In this document: positions 16,328 to 25,160 of the stretch, piece after piece
Numbering within the stretch: position 1 is the stretch's first letter
How the letters are laid out: every line of letters begins with the position of its first letter
Assembly: GCA_003427395.1 (NCBI GenBank)
Contig: BFEA01000105.1
Span: 2,195,302 to 2,225,330 of the forward strand
From: Chara braunii
Taxonomy: Eukaryota > Streptophyta > Charophyceae > Charales > Characeae
Direction: 5' to 3'
DNA: 30,029 bases
Translations under genes and position numbers: made by a program
Notes under the pieces: generated by a model
Told to the model about the DNA's origin: nothing
What the model saw: only the letters and a program-made list of their open reading frames with translations
Databases searched by the model: none

Positions 16328-17527
16328 TCAGGGAAATATGAGGACGAAGTTTGTTGGCTGGTGAACCGCTTGGAAATGGTGCGGTGGCCTTCGTTCCCAG
16401 AGATTCTCTGAGAGAAGCCAGGGGTGCCATATGAGAGAAGAATCGTCATTGAGAGAGCAGAGTCTGTGGCATGGATCAGTCCATGTTTCCACGAAGCTGT
16501 TCCTCAGTGCTTGTTTCTTTTCAATGTTAGTCTCAGTGGCTAAGTTGTTCTGCAGTTCTTTCCAGGCGGCATGAGTGTAGGCTGAGATCGTGTCTGATAA
16601 CGTTGAGCGACCTTGCATGAAGCCGTAGTTATGCTGCTTTCTCTCATAGGAGCATCTCATTCTCCATGCTGCCATGAGTACTGTTAGTCTTGAGTATGAG
16701 AAGAGATTAGTCATGAATGGGGACCATGTTCCAGCTTCTATTGGAGGGGTCCCTAATAGGATAGTAGAGACTCCCCAAGGGAGGTGATGACCCGTGAAGT
16801 AGTGCCACGCTGCATCCCACCATCTCCACAGTTGGAGCACCATGGGGCATTCCAGCAAGCAGTGCTCCAGAGTGGCTCTTCTATTAGGGAATGTGTGCGA
16901 GCAATATGAGCACAGCGGGGAAAGCAGACCTTTTTCCTCTAGGTCAGNCNGTGATGTGATCCAATCCGGGGTGGGCAGGCATCTGTGCACGATTTGCCAT
17001 TGAAGGGCTCNTTGGCTAGTCGGACNGATGTGTGAATAGGTCGACCATTTAAAGTGTTTGAAGTCCTGTGCCTCCACCGGGGAGTCTCTCACCCATCGCT
17101 TAATGATTTGGTCCGTTGTCATCATTGGTTTNCGTGCTGCTCTATATCCTTTCTTCACGGTATATTGCCACAGGGACATTGTTTGAGCTCCACCCCATGT
17201 CCATTCNCATTCTGCTGGATCGAATGGGAGGAGGGCGAGCGGGGTGGAAGGCTCAAATTGGAAGAAACCAGTGTCTTGACCTCCCACCACCCTGATTCTG
17301 GTCAAGGAGGAAGCNNGAAGNTNTGTGTCCAGCTCGTCTTGTTGTTGCAAGGCTGACCATCTGGCCCCTGGGAGGGTCGGGCNGTATGCCTGAAGAGATA
17401 CCTGNGGGCCATTTGTATTTTGCACTCTATACACGAGCATGGGTAGGGACATAGAATCCGTCGTCACCACCCAATCGTTCTCCTCGAGGCATAGGCCTTG
17501 TTTCAAGACCTGGATCCATGCTAAGGG
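16328..17527 (-). pseudogene. LINE-C ORF2, C-terminal region with zinc-binding RT motif
   Basis: About 400 codons ending at 16328. The beginning (GIPLAWIQVLKQGLCLEEND) is the region downstream of the RT palm in plant LINEs. It continues with the Trp-rich linker (YTVKKGYRAA..IIKRWVRDSP, FKWSTYSHI) and a zinc-binding motif C-X2-C-X12-H-X4-C at 16847-16914 (LCSYCSHTFPNRRATLEHCL). A tail with LMAAWRMRCSYERKQ and HAAWKELQ follows. This matches the zf-RVT type C-terminus. Ambiguous bases at 16948-17402 leave several residues unknown. Upstream it is fused out of frame to an early RT block, so the catalytic core is missing and the product could not reverse transcribe. Confidence 0.75.
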
Positions 17528-18190
17528 GATCCCTTTTTGTAGAGCAGGGTTGTGACCCCTTGCCCTATCATTCCCCCAAATGTTCCTTCCTGGAAGACGG
17601 CATCTACATACAACATGAAGTCGTCCGCCAGTATTGGCAAAATTGGATCCAAAATTCTTTCGGGAAGAAGTCTAGTCCGGGGGTTTTTTCATCGTCCATA
17701 CCCTGGAGTGCCTGAAAGATCTCTTCCCGTGAGAGTGGAGTGTCCATGGCAGTTCTCTGTGGTGTGGAGATCAGGGAGGGAAGGGAGGCCATCAGTGTCT
17801 GTCTTGCTTGTTCCAACGTATGGGGTTCGCTCCTCGCTGTTTGAGAGGTGAACAGATGCTTGTTATACAAGGAGGCATACTCCACTATTTTGTAGGCGTT
17901 GGTGGCCTGAGGTTGGGAAGCATCAAAGGGGTGGTTGAGGGAGGGCACTGTGTTTTGCCAACTTTTAGCCTTGGCCTTGTTAAAGAAAGCCTTCGTCATC
18001 ATGCCCTCTGTTGAGTCCTTTGATGCTCTCGCCTGGAGTCTCCATTTTCGGGCCCAGTCATCTAGGAATTCTTGAAGGTGGGCTCTTCCCTGTTGGAGCA
18101 TATCATACGTACCCGGGTCCGATGGGTCCTCATTAAGATTGTTGTCCCATTCCTCTAGTTGCTGCAGCAGTCTATCTAAGATCGCCTTTC
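17528..18190 (-). pseudogene. LINE-C ORF2, linker and first RT blocks, frameshifted
   Basis: Frame 1 encodes RKAILDRLLQQLEEWDNN, a linker with SWQNTVPSLNHPFDASQPQA, and the RT entry block PLSREEIFQALQGMDDEKTP followed by GLDFFPKEFW. A one-base shift near 17640 moves to a frame reading DFMLYVDAVFQEGTFGGMIG then QGVTTLLYKKG, the second RT block (compare GIISLLYKKGDKRNIRNWRP in LINE-B). It then breaks at about 17528 into the C-terminal region. RT blocks carrying the catalytic aspartates are deleted. Confidence 0.7.
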
Positions 18191-18759
18191 GTTCTCGGGC
18201 GTGTTGGATAGAGAAATTTTAACTCTTTCTCTGAGGTTGACAATTCCCTCGTTGAACCATTGGACCATTGACCCTTGTTGAGGCTTAGTGGTTGTCCAAT
18301 AGGCCCAGAATTCTCGTACCAACTGCTGAAACGACCGGAGTTTTAACAGAGATGTGTTGAACTTAAAGTACCCTGGGCCCCTCTGAATGTGCTCGTGGAA
18401 GGAGATGCCTACTGCAATCATGCGGTGGTCAAAGGATTTGCAGGGTGAAAAGGGAAGGATTTCAGCTGTTGTGAGCAGGCCTTGATATGAGTCCGAGATA
18501 AGAATGAGGTCAATTCTCGAATTTGAGACCCCTGCAACCCCTCTCGACTTGACGCATGTATAGGCTCTCTTGTTCGGATGTAGAATTCTGAAAGTGTCTT
18601 GTAGGCTCATATCAGTCATCATGCGTGCCAGCAAGGCGCAGTCTAGTCCTCCACCAGTTTGAGACCCCATTCCATGTGGTGGTTGTGTCAGTGATCTCCT
18701 GTCTAAGCTCGGGTCCGGGGCGCAACATTCTACATACCCTCTCCTATCGAAGAACAGTT

Positions 18760-18763
<4 letters not shown>
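18191..18763 (-). pseudogene. LINE-C ORF2, C-terminal half of AP-type endonuclease
   Basis: The frame is open to the poly(T) junction at 18764. MTDMSLQDTFRILHPNKRAY, SNSRIDLILISD and SFDHRMIAVGI correspond to the D..D and SDH blocks at the end of APE-type LINE endonucleases. The catalytic N-terminal blocks (N, E, GDWN) are missing, consistent with truncation. It ends at TAG 18176-18178 through a one-base shift near 18190; the neighbouring frame continues the protein. Confidence 0.7.
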
Positions 18764-18806
<43 letters not shown>

Positions 18807-19446
18807 CTTTCTTACATAAAAAGCCCAGGGTGTTGTAGAGGTCGGTTTCTGGACCCACGACAGGTACCTATCTACAGTCAGCAACTAATTTATGCGACCC
18901 AGACCATCCTATCTTGGAGGATCCCCCTCAGACAGCCCCTACTGCAGGTTCCCCAACGATTTCCTCCACCAGAGTCTGTCTACTAACACCCCTCCTACGG
19001 GGATCCCTTAAGACAATCCCCTACTGTAGGTTCCCCACCGATATCCTCCAGCAGAGCTTGTCCCAAGGCAACCCTCCCCCCAAACTGGACCCCATCCCAC
19101 CTAAGGTCCTTGGGCCCCCCAAAGCAGAGCCTGAGGTAACCAACACACATGAGCAGTCTGACCACAAGCCCGTACCTGCATCCTCATTAGACTGCTAACC
19201 GTATCAGGAAACCCCCTCATAGGCCAGGACCCAACATACAACACCATGGACACTCCCCTGGGTGTGCCCAGGAAGTGTCTGTAATAGCTTACCATCCATC
19301 AGCCCAAGGGGTGTGTGTCCGGCCGTGCGTCATTCTAACGCCCTGCCGGTGTCCATGCATGAGGCTGCAGATTTGAACCCGCAACCTCATACCACAACAC
19401 GCATTTCCAACGGGTGCTCTAACCGCTGAGCTACATCAACTGGACC
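18764..19446 (-). mobile_element. tRNA-headed SINE, second copy, about 680 bp
   Basis: The minus strand begins GTCCAGTTGATGTAGCTC with A-box TAGCTCAGCGGTTAGAGC (19415-19432) and B-box GGGTTCAAATC (19370-19380), better preserved than in the copy at 13010. It shares about 220 bp of head with that copy. It ends with ..CCTCTACAACACCCTGGGC and a long poly(A) (plus-strand T at 18764-18804). No target duplication is visible. The body is about half the length of the other copy. A true tRNA is excluded because the anticodon and acceptor arms do not close. Confidence 0.75.
18919..19062 (-). repeat. 62-bp direct duplication, 82-bp period, inside the SINE
   Basis: GGATCCCCCTCAGACAGCCC at 18919 and GGATCCCTTAAGACAATCCC at 19001, followed by CTACTGYAGGTTCCCCAMCG and CCAGAG..TGTC in both. 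Confidence 0.8.
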
Positions 19447-19796
19447 AGTATCCTGCTAATGGAAACGATGAACAGACCAACAAATCTACCACCCAACAAA
19501 TCTACCACCCACTATGTTCCAATCACAAGAAAAACCCTGAAAAAAGCAGACAAGGCAGTAGTCCTGGGGGGCAATCCACTTTTACAAGTCCCTCAAAGGC
19601 ACCCCAGCGTGTAGTAACGAAATGCATTGCCTTCCTAGTAAATTTGCAATTCTACACAACACTAGGCTACCAGAGTGGCCCGGGGTCACTTGCCCGGCCG
19701 GGCCAAAAATAAATAAACAATAAAAATAAGCAAATTATTTTTAAATTTTAATTTTTATTCTAAATTTGGTGACGAATTTCGATGTGACCCTGAGGC
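19447..19796. other. AT-rich flank of LINE-B, no gene seen
   Basis: A short duplicate CCAACAAATCTACCACCCA occurs at about 19480-19510. The stretch 19706-19765 is strongly AT-rich. No gene recognised. Confidence 0.5.
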
Positions 19797-19811
19797 AAAA
19801 GTTGTTCAGTT

Positions 19812-22167
19812 GGCGAAAATGCCAAGTCGGAAAAAGCGGGAGGAGAGGACGAAGTGAGTGGCGGCGCCGTAGCGCTCTATACTCGCGACGCGCGTGCGTT
19901 ATGGCTAGGGTTTCTTCATCATTGCGCGGAGTTTGCCGCCATATCCCGGGGCGCTTAGCACGGGAGAGGCGGGCCGTAAGGCTGTCGGGTTTCCTTGTGT
20001 GAACCTGAGCTCTTGTGGCGAGAACTTGTCCTCGGTTGAGGGCAGGTGAGGTGGGGTTGTATGGGAGGCGGGGTGGGATAGTAACAGTTATCGAACTATC
20101 GGAAGTTTCTGAACCTACAGAATCGAAGGTCGCCGGGTAATGGCGAACTTCCTACGGAATGGCGGTTTCCCGTAGGGCAGGCAGCTACGAAAGTAGTTTG
20201 CAGTTTGCCGTTTTGGGAAAGCGAAGAAGGGTGGGTTCTGGAGCAGTGCAAGCCGGCCCTTATGAGTCTCCTGAAGGACTAGCCCGGCAGGGTTTTTTTT
20301 CTCCACTTCGACTGGATTCGACATCGATTATACGAAGGAGCGACAGAATCGACATCGTGGCAGCAGCTAGTGGTGCTCTTCGAGCGTCCCCTGGACGCCA
20401 GGTGCGTTTCCCCTCGCCCCCTTTCCTATTGAGACAATGTGTGTTCTTGTTGGTAGGGCAAACTCAGGCCAGGGCTCGAAGCGCTATCCTTCCTCTTTTG
20501 TCGATTTGGTTCCAGTCCTGTAGATCTGAGATGTTTGATACGCGGAGATATTCTCTTCCCCTCGACTTGAGCGATATAAAGGAGGTGTCTTTCCGAGTAT
20601 TCAGGCGAAAAATCCCATGCTTTGGATTCGGAATACCCGTTGGTTTCTCTCTTGGAGGAATCTGGCCGTCCCCCTCGGACGCAAGATCTTGCAGACCAAG
20701 GTCGCAGCCCGATTTCCCGTTTTTGCAGGTTTAGGGTTTATCCCAGCGCCAGGCCTAGCAACAGGGGGTGTCATTACGGGTTTGTCGCTTCAGACCCCCG
20801 TTCACAAAGGGTGACGTAGCTTGCGCCCCCCTTCTTTTCCTTTTTTTGCAGATTTTCGGCGCGACATAATCCGACGTTGTAACTTTTATTTCAAGTAGTC
20901 CTGTCTTCTCTTGTCCCGGCCGCCCCGGCCTACCCCACTCGCCACCAAAACATCTCGCTTCGAGGAGGTATCCTTCTTTCCACTTTTCGCTCGAGCCCAA
21001 CTTAGTCTCACCCCCCCTCTGCGTGAACTCGAACAACATCCCTTGGATCCGAGCTCCGGCGCCCTACGCTCAGATGCCCCGCCGCGGAATACCCATACGG
21101 TGTCGCCGTAAGCATACGGGGTTATAGAGGATTCTTCTCCTTTTATTTTTTTTTATCCATCTATCTAGCTCCCTTGGACCACCCCCTCTGTCGGAGCCTA
21201 CCTTTTTCTCCTAACAGTTCGTCGAGTGCCCTTCACATGGTCCCTCCGTCCCCCGCAGCTACGCCAGACCGACCTTCACACATCTACTCTCTCATGCGGT
21301 TCTCTCGCCCGATTCTCTCCAGTTCGCTCCCACCCCCGAGAAATTCGCTGCGCCGTTATTTAATACCGCAACATGCTCCCGATAATTCCGTCCCCCAAAA
21401 GTAACATTTAAGTCCCTGTACGCGCAACAGCATGACAAACACTCCATCACTTTTGGTTACTCCGGTCACTTTTCACTACTTCGTCACTAAGGCACTGTGC
21501 TTCGTAGCATTGCATGCTAATCCCGAGGTTTCTGGCAGAACTACTACAGTTTAACCACGCTTTAACCACGCTGTAACCACGTTTGATCCACGCTAGGCCT
21601 CCGGCAACGTCAGTATCCTTGTTTCGAAGCTCACCATTGTTGCTCTGTTCGTTTCCTTTTGTCCAATAAATTCTTCTCTACCCCGTCCCCCCCCCCACCT
21701 CCNCACATCAATATTCGCTTCTCCCCAATCACTACAACCCGCTCTCCCCGTTATCATCCCTTTCTGACATGCCCCCCCGTTGCTCTTCCCACCTCGTCGG
21801 TCTACTCCGCTCCTCCTCGTTCAGTCCTCCACATTTTTCCAGTGAGTTATTCATATTAAAACACCACAATACAAGCCCTGACACATCGAGGAACAGCACA
21901 TGCCACATTGATCACCACGATTCTCGTCACAGCGATCCCCACATCGCTTCCCAAGGTACCTGGTACTGCCTCATTCGGCCCGGGGGGACAGAGTTCAATC
22001 GCTGAGAATCCTCTCCCCAGCTCTCTCCACGATATTTTCTCCATAGACAGGTTACTAGTTTTCGCTATAGCTCTGGGACTAAAACAACAGATTAAATCAC
22101 ACAGCGTTCAAGCACTTGGTCTTGTCTCCCCGACCGAACCCCGTATCACAACGTATCTAACAGGGAG
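19812..22167 (+). promoter_or_regulatory. LINE-B 5'UTR, presumed internal promoter
   Basis: A 2.36-kb region between the 5' target duplication and the first ORF1 ATG. The first roughly 100 bp are CpG- and GC-rich (GGCGCCGTAGCGC, CGCGACGCGCGTGCG) and followed by GGCTAGGGTTTC, resembling the plant telo-box. A TATAAA-like word is at 20575-20580 and a second TTTAGGGTTTA at 20729. Its 3' half is pyrimidine-rich. An open frame of 191 codons (20159-20734) has no recognisable domain and would be an upstream ORF. Promoter function is inferred from position: a LINE must carry its promoter downstream of the start site. Confidence 0.5.
21551..21594 (+). repeat. four 11-bp tandem units in the LINE-B 5'UTR
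   Basis: TTTAACCACGC, TTTAACCACGC, TGTAACCACGT, TTGATCCACGC. Clustered short motifs such as these can be transcription-factor sites. Confidence 0.85.
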
Positions 22168-22440
22168 ATGCAAGTCCAAGACGTGGACATGGACCTCCAC
22201 TCCCCACAAGACCCAGGACCTAGTAGTTCTAATAGGCAAGGGAATGGGGGAGAGGTTAACCAAGGGATGATGTGGAATGACCTAACCCCACATTGGAAAA
22301 AGGGACAGACAGGACAGGATTCTCTCACAAATGGCAAGTTGGGCAAATCATACCTGGGCGCCAAAGCCCGTGCGGTTTCCAGGACGTTCGTCAACAAGGG
22401 GTGGGAAGAGGGGGAGATATGGGAGGCAGGTCTGGGGGGC
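22168..22440 (+). pseudogene. LINE-B ORF1, N-terminal segment before a frameshift
   Basis: An ATG at 22168 opens a frame with MQVQDVDMDLHSPQDPGPSS and, later, YLGAKARAVSRTFVNKGWEE, which looks coding. It ends out of frame at 22515. The main ORF1 frame is one base away and has no ATG at its apparent 5' end (it opens with TTG at 22293), so a one-base indel between about 22380 and 22440 is likely. The G-run 22434-22439 is the best candidate site. Together they give one ORF1 starting at 22168. Confidence 0.65.
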
Positions 22441-24215
22441 GACAGATTACGGACAGAGGCAAAGGAAAACCGGAACGACAGGCATTCGTCCCGAGGGAGG
22501 AATGGTGGCCGGTAGATAGTGATTCCGACAGTGAGGGCGAAAGAGTCCCAAACCTGGATGTCATTGACGCCGTTCAGGAGGGGAATCAGGGGCAAATCTC
22601 TGAGGATGTAGAAGAGGTCAGGAGGATGCTAGACAGATGTTTTGATCGCATGGTCATCCCGGACATGTCCAAGTTCGCGAAGTTCGAAAGGAAGGGGGAC
22701 TCGGTTGTCATGACTGTTCCCCCCGCAGTAGAACAAGCGCAGAAACAGTGGATGAGAGACAACGCTGTCGTAGTCTTCTTTCAGGGGAAGTTTAAGTCTC
22801 TGTCTGCCGATAAGAAAGAGCAGTGCATTAGGAGTTTTGAAGATTCTGTTCTTCCTCAGAGCATTCACCATAAAGAGAGAGGGACGGTGCATCAAGAGGG
22901 GAGGAATGTCATGTCGTACTTCCCTAGAGATAGAAAAGTATTCGACTTGATGCACAACATGAAGAGCCACAAGTTGAAGGTACACGGGGTCACATACAAA
23001 CTCTCGTTTCAGGAGTGGATGTCTCCGGATGAGATAGAAATCTCGAGAGCAACAGAGGAGGTCAACAAGATTTGGGTCATGGCCCTACGGGTACCCTGGC
23101 TCGCGGCCCCCTTCGTTAAATCACAGATGGAGTTCGCTGTTGGAATGAGTGTCAAGCAGCACCCGCCCGAGCGTCACGATGAGTCCCCGCAGTTGAAAAA
23201 TTTGAAATTTGACATTCCTAGGGATCGCAGGGATAGGATTCCAAGTTTTTTTGAATGGTCACAGGAGAACGGATCCGTCATCAAAATCCAGGTTGTCTCA
23301 CAGTTGACACACTGGTGCTCATTGTGCAGGGAATACGGTCACCGGTCCGAGGAATGCCCTCAATCGATAGAACTGAATACAGTCCGGCGGGGACACGATT
23401 CGGGCCTACAACAGGCATCAGGTCCAGAGCACAATTTTAGATTGACGTCGGTCACAGCCAGGGGGGGTCTCAGGGCAGGGGCAGGGTGGGCGTCAGCCCC
23501 CCTGTCACGGCCCCCCCCTACGTCTCCCGCATCAGGCACCACGATTCCTCCCTTTGTGTTCGGTAGCTGCGAGGGGGGGATTAGCAGCAATTCTTCCAAA
23601 GAACAGAGGTCGAACATCTCCTTACAAGGAGGGCGCCCCAACAGGACGGAAAGCAACAGACCAGAGGGGGTGGGACAGAGAACTGCTTACAGGTCGGTGG
23701 CGGGGCTGTCCAATGGGCAGCTGAGTCGTAGAGAACGGGAGATCAACAAAGTGACACAGGCAGATCGCTCCCCATCCACCGGGACCACTAGCCCCCCGGG
23801 CAACACCCCAAACACTGAAGCCGGTAAGTCCTGTCTTTCCACAGCCGTGAAGGCAACTCCTGGAGCTTGCAATGACGCTGCCTCAGTCCAGGTCCCTAAG
23901 ATTATGGGAGGCAGCCAGCCCGAGAAGAGACTGGAGGGGGAGCAGGAACCCGAACCCGACGCGGTAGTAATTTTCCGTGTAGATGGGACTCTACCAAATG
24001 AGACAAACACGGTCCACTCATTGGCTACAGACCCGGCGGGTGGTACAGAGTCCACTGGCTTGGGAAGCACAGTGACAGAGAACCCTCCTGTGGAAAAAGG
24101 GGGCATCAAGGTAGCCCCCACGACCTCAACTCATCATGATACAGCTGTTCAGGATACGGCTGTTGAGCCCAAGGGGGAAGACACAACCCCCATCCCTGTC
24201 GAACAGGCATCATAG
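22293..24215 (+). CDS. LINE-B ORF1, gag-like protein with CCHC zinc knuckle
   Basis: 640 codons, convincingly coding from about 22440 on. An acidic stretch (DSDSEGERVP..DVEEV) precedes a central gag domain of DUF4283 type (VFFQGKFKSL, YFPRDRKVFDLMHNM, ATEEVNKIWVMALRVPWLAA). A canonical knuckle C-X2-C-X4-H-X4-C (WCSLCREYGHRSEECP) lies at 23316-23357. The remaining 285 codons are low-complexity Ser/Thr/Pro/Gly sequence, likely disordered. It is expected to bind the LINE RNA and form the cytoplasmic particle. It ends at TAG 24213-24215, but the same frame stays open to 25160. Gag plus knuckle order is as in LINE-A ORF1, with little sequence similarity by eye. Confidence 0.8.
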   Translation: MEKGTDRTGFSHKWQVGQIIPGRQSPCGFQDVRQQGVGRGGDMGGRSGGRQITDRGKGKPERQAFVPREEWWPVDSDSDSEGERVPNLDVIDAVQEGNQGQISEDVEEVRRMLDRCFDRMVIPDMSKFAKFERKGDSVVMTVPPAVEQAQKQWMRDNAVVVFFQGKFKSLSADKKEQCIRSFEDSVLPQSIHHKERGTVHQEGRNVMSYFPRDRKVFDLMHNMKSHKLKVHGVTYKLSFQEWMSPDEIEISRATEEVNKIWVMALRVPWLAAPFVKSQMEFAVGMSVKQHPPERHDESPQLKNLKFDIPRDRRDRIPSFFEWSQENGSVIKIQVVSQLTHWCSLCREYGHRSEECPQSIELNTVRRGHDSGLQQASGPEHNFRLTSVTARGGLRAGAGWASAPLSRPPPTSPASGTTIPPFVFGSCEGGISSNSSKEQRSNISLQGGRPNRTESNRPEGVGQRTAYRSVAGLSNGQLSRREREINKVTQADRSPSTGTTSPPGNTPNTEAGKSCLSTAVKATPGACNDAASVQVPKIMGGSQPEKRLEGEQEPEPDAVVIFRVDGTLPNETNTVHSLATDPAGGTESTGLGSTVTENPPVEKGGIKVAPTTSTHHDTAVQDTAVEPKGEDTTPIPVEQAS

Positions 24216-25160
24216 TCTGGAGCAGCCCATTGCTCACAGTCCACGGCCACCCTCCAAGATAGTTCCCCCATGACAGCAAGTGCAGGCAATATAGCTTGTG
24301 AAGAAGAGGTCTTAGCCCAAAACACCACCACCTCCCCAGTCCTCCCCCCCCTGTCCGGTTTGTCAGGGGATTCTGAAGAATCTACGGATGAAGAAGGTCT
24401 CTCCAAAGAAAAACGGGGGAGAACTCTTTCACCAGGCAAACGGAAACAGCCCAGGAAGCATAGCACAACCGAGAAAACTCAGGGGTCCAAATATTTAGTC
24501 CCCCTTATATGTAGAAAAACAGCGGAGGGCACACTGTTTTTCGCTTACAGTATGGGTACAAATATTAAACTAATCACTCCCTGTTCGGTCGAGGGAAACC
24601 CCACACAGGCAGTCAAAATGGCAAAGGTAAGAAATTATCTGGGCATGAATGCCCCAGTGAGGGCAGTCCCGGGTATGGCTACCAAGAAGGTGCAGAGAAT
24701 GGGGAAACACAACAACAGGGTTCAGCTTTTTATTGCCCCCTTTGACGTCAGACCCAGTGAATCGGATCTGGTCCAGGTAGCCGCCAACAAGGGGATATGG
24801 TGTCCGCTAGATTGGGCGAAGGATGAAAATCTCCTGCATGCACACATGGTGTACACTGCAGAAGGGATCTCGGGGGACATACTAGTGGAATATAACCAAC
24901 AATTACCGTCGGACTACAGCCTGTTTTCTGCTCACTTTGACAGTCTCCTCTCCTCACCTTGGCAAGGCAAGGGCAACGGGGCGGACTCAGGAGAGGACAG
25001 AAAGAGAAAACCATCTCGGGCCAGCAAACAGCCCTGTTCCAGCTTAGACTCGGCCATCATCGTAACTGTGGGTACTGCAGAGGGGGAAACGGTCTCCATG
25101 TTTCCGCCTGATGAATTCTCCCTTATCCAAAATCCGGGGGTAGTCCCTTCCAATGAGTAA
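24216..25160 (+). CDS. LINE-B ORF1 continuation: uncharacterised C-terminal domain after an in-frame TAG
   Basis: Directly in frame with the upstream segment, 314 codons from the TAG to TAA at 25158-25160; an ATG at 24270 could start it independently. It begins disordered, then has an acidic-basic patch (LSGDSEESTDEEGLSKEKRG). A globular-looking domain follows at about 24480-24950: YLVPLICRKTAEGTLFFAYS, VKMAKVRNYLGMNAPVRAVP, RVQLFIAPFDVRPSESDLVQ, GIWCPLDWAKDENLLHAHMV. I do not recognise the fold. The last codons overlap ORF2 in ATGAGTAA. The TAG may be a mutation, a readthrough site, or a true boundary between two proteins. Confidence 0.65.
   Translation, partial: SGAAHCSQSTATLQDSSPMTASAGNIACEEEVLAQNTTTSPVLPPLSGLSGDSEESTDEEGLSKEKRGRTLSPGKRKQPRKHSTTEKTQGSKYLVPLICRKTAEGTLFFAYSMGTNIKLITPCSVEGNPTQAVKMAKVRNYLGMNAPVRAVPGMATKKVQRMGKHNNRVQLFIAPFDVRPSESDLVQVAANKGIWCPLDWAKDENLLHAHMVYTAEGISGDILVEYNQQLPSDYSLFSAHFDSLLSSPWQGKGNGADSGEDRKRKPSRASKQPCSSLDSAIIVTVGTAEGETVSMFPPDEFSLIQNPGVVPSNE

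Larger units (their letters stand above)
15321..18763 (-). mobile_element. LINE-C: decayed non-LTR retrotransposon, 5'-truncated in the endonuclease
   Basis: Read on the minus strand: end of the AP endonuclease, linker, first RT blocks, a deletion of the catalytic RT core, then the C-terminal zinc-binding region (stop 16328). A roughly 1-kb 3'UTR follows, ending in GGGACGTGGGGCCCGCTTCC..GCATGTTAATAAACGATTG and poly(A) (plus-strand T at 15321-15340). AATAAA near 15345-15350 is a plausible polyadenylation signal. Assigning the 3' end to the same element is inference, because 180 Ns interrupt the UTR. The 5' side stops against the poly(A) of the SINE at 18764. Confidence 0.7.

Noticed and set aside
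17604-17640. ILADDFMLYVD in LINE-C, looking like the RT catalytic YADD motif
   Set aside because: It lies between the FFPKEFW block and the GVTTLLYKKG block, far too early for the catalytic motif. It aligns instead with the lap-DFM..V..VF..G helix that precedes block 2. The real catalytic region is deleted.
19360-19446. A functional tRNA gene on the minus strand (also 12930-13010, 12630-12705 and 10400-10460)
   Set aside because: A- and B-boxes are present but the anticodon and acceptor stems do not close, and the sequences continue into SINE bodies.
18764-19446. Target duplication for the second SINE copy
   Set aside because: Flanks (GCTAGAACTG.. after the poly(A) and ..AGGATACTG before the head, minus strand) do not match beyond a few bases.
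20159-20734. 191-codon frame as a cellular gene
   Set aside because: It lies within the LINE-B boundaries set by the target duplication and has no recognisable domain; treated as 5'UTR.
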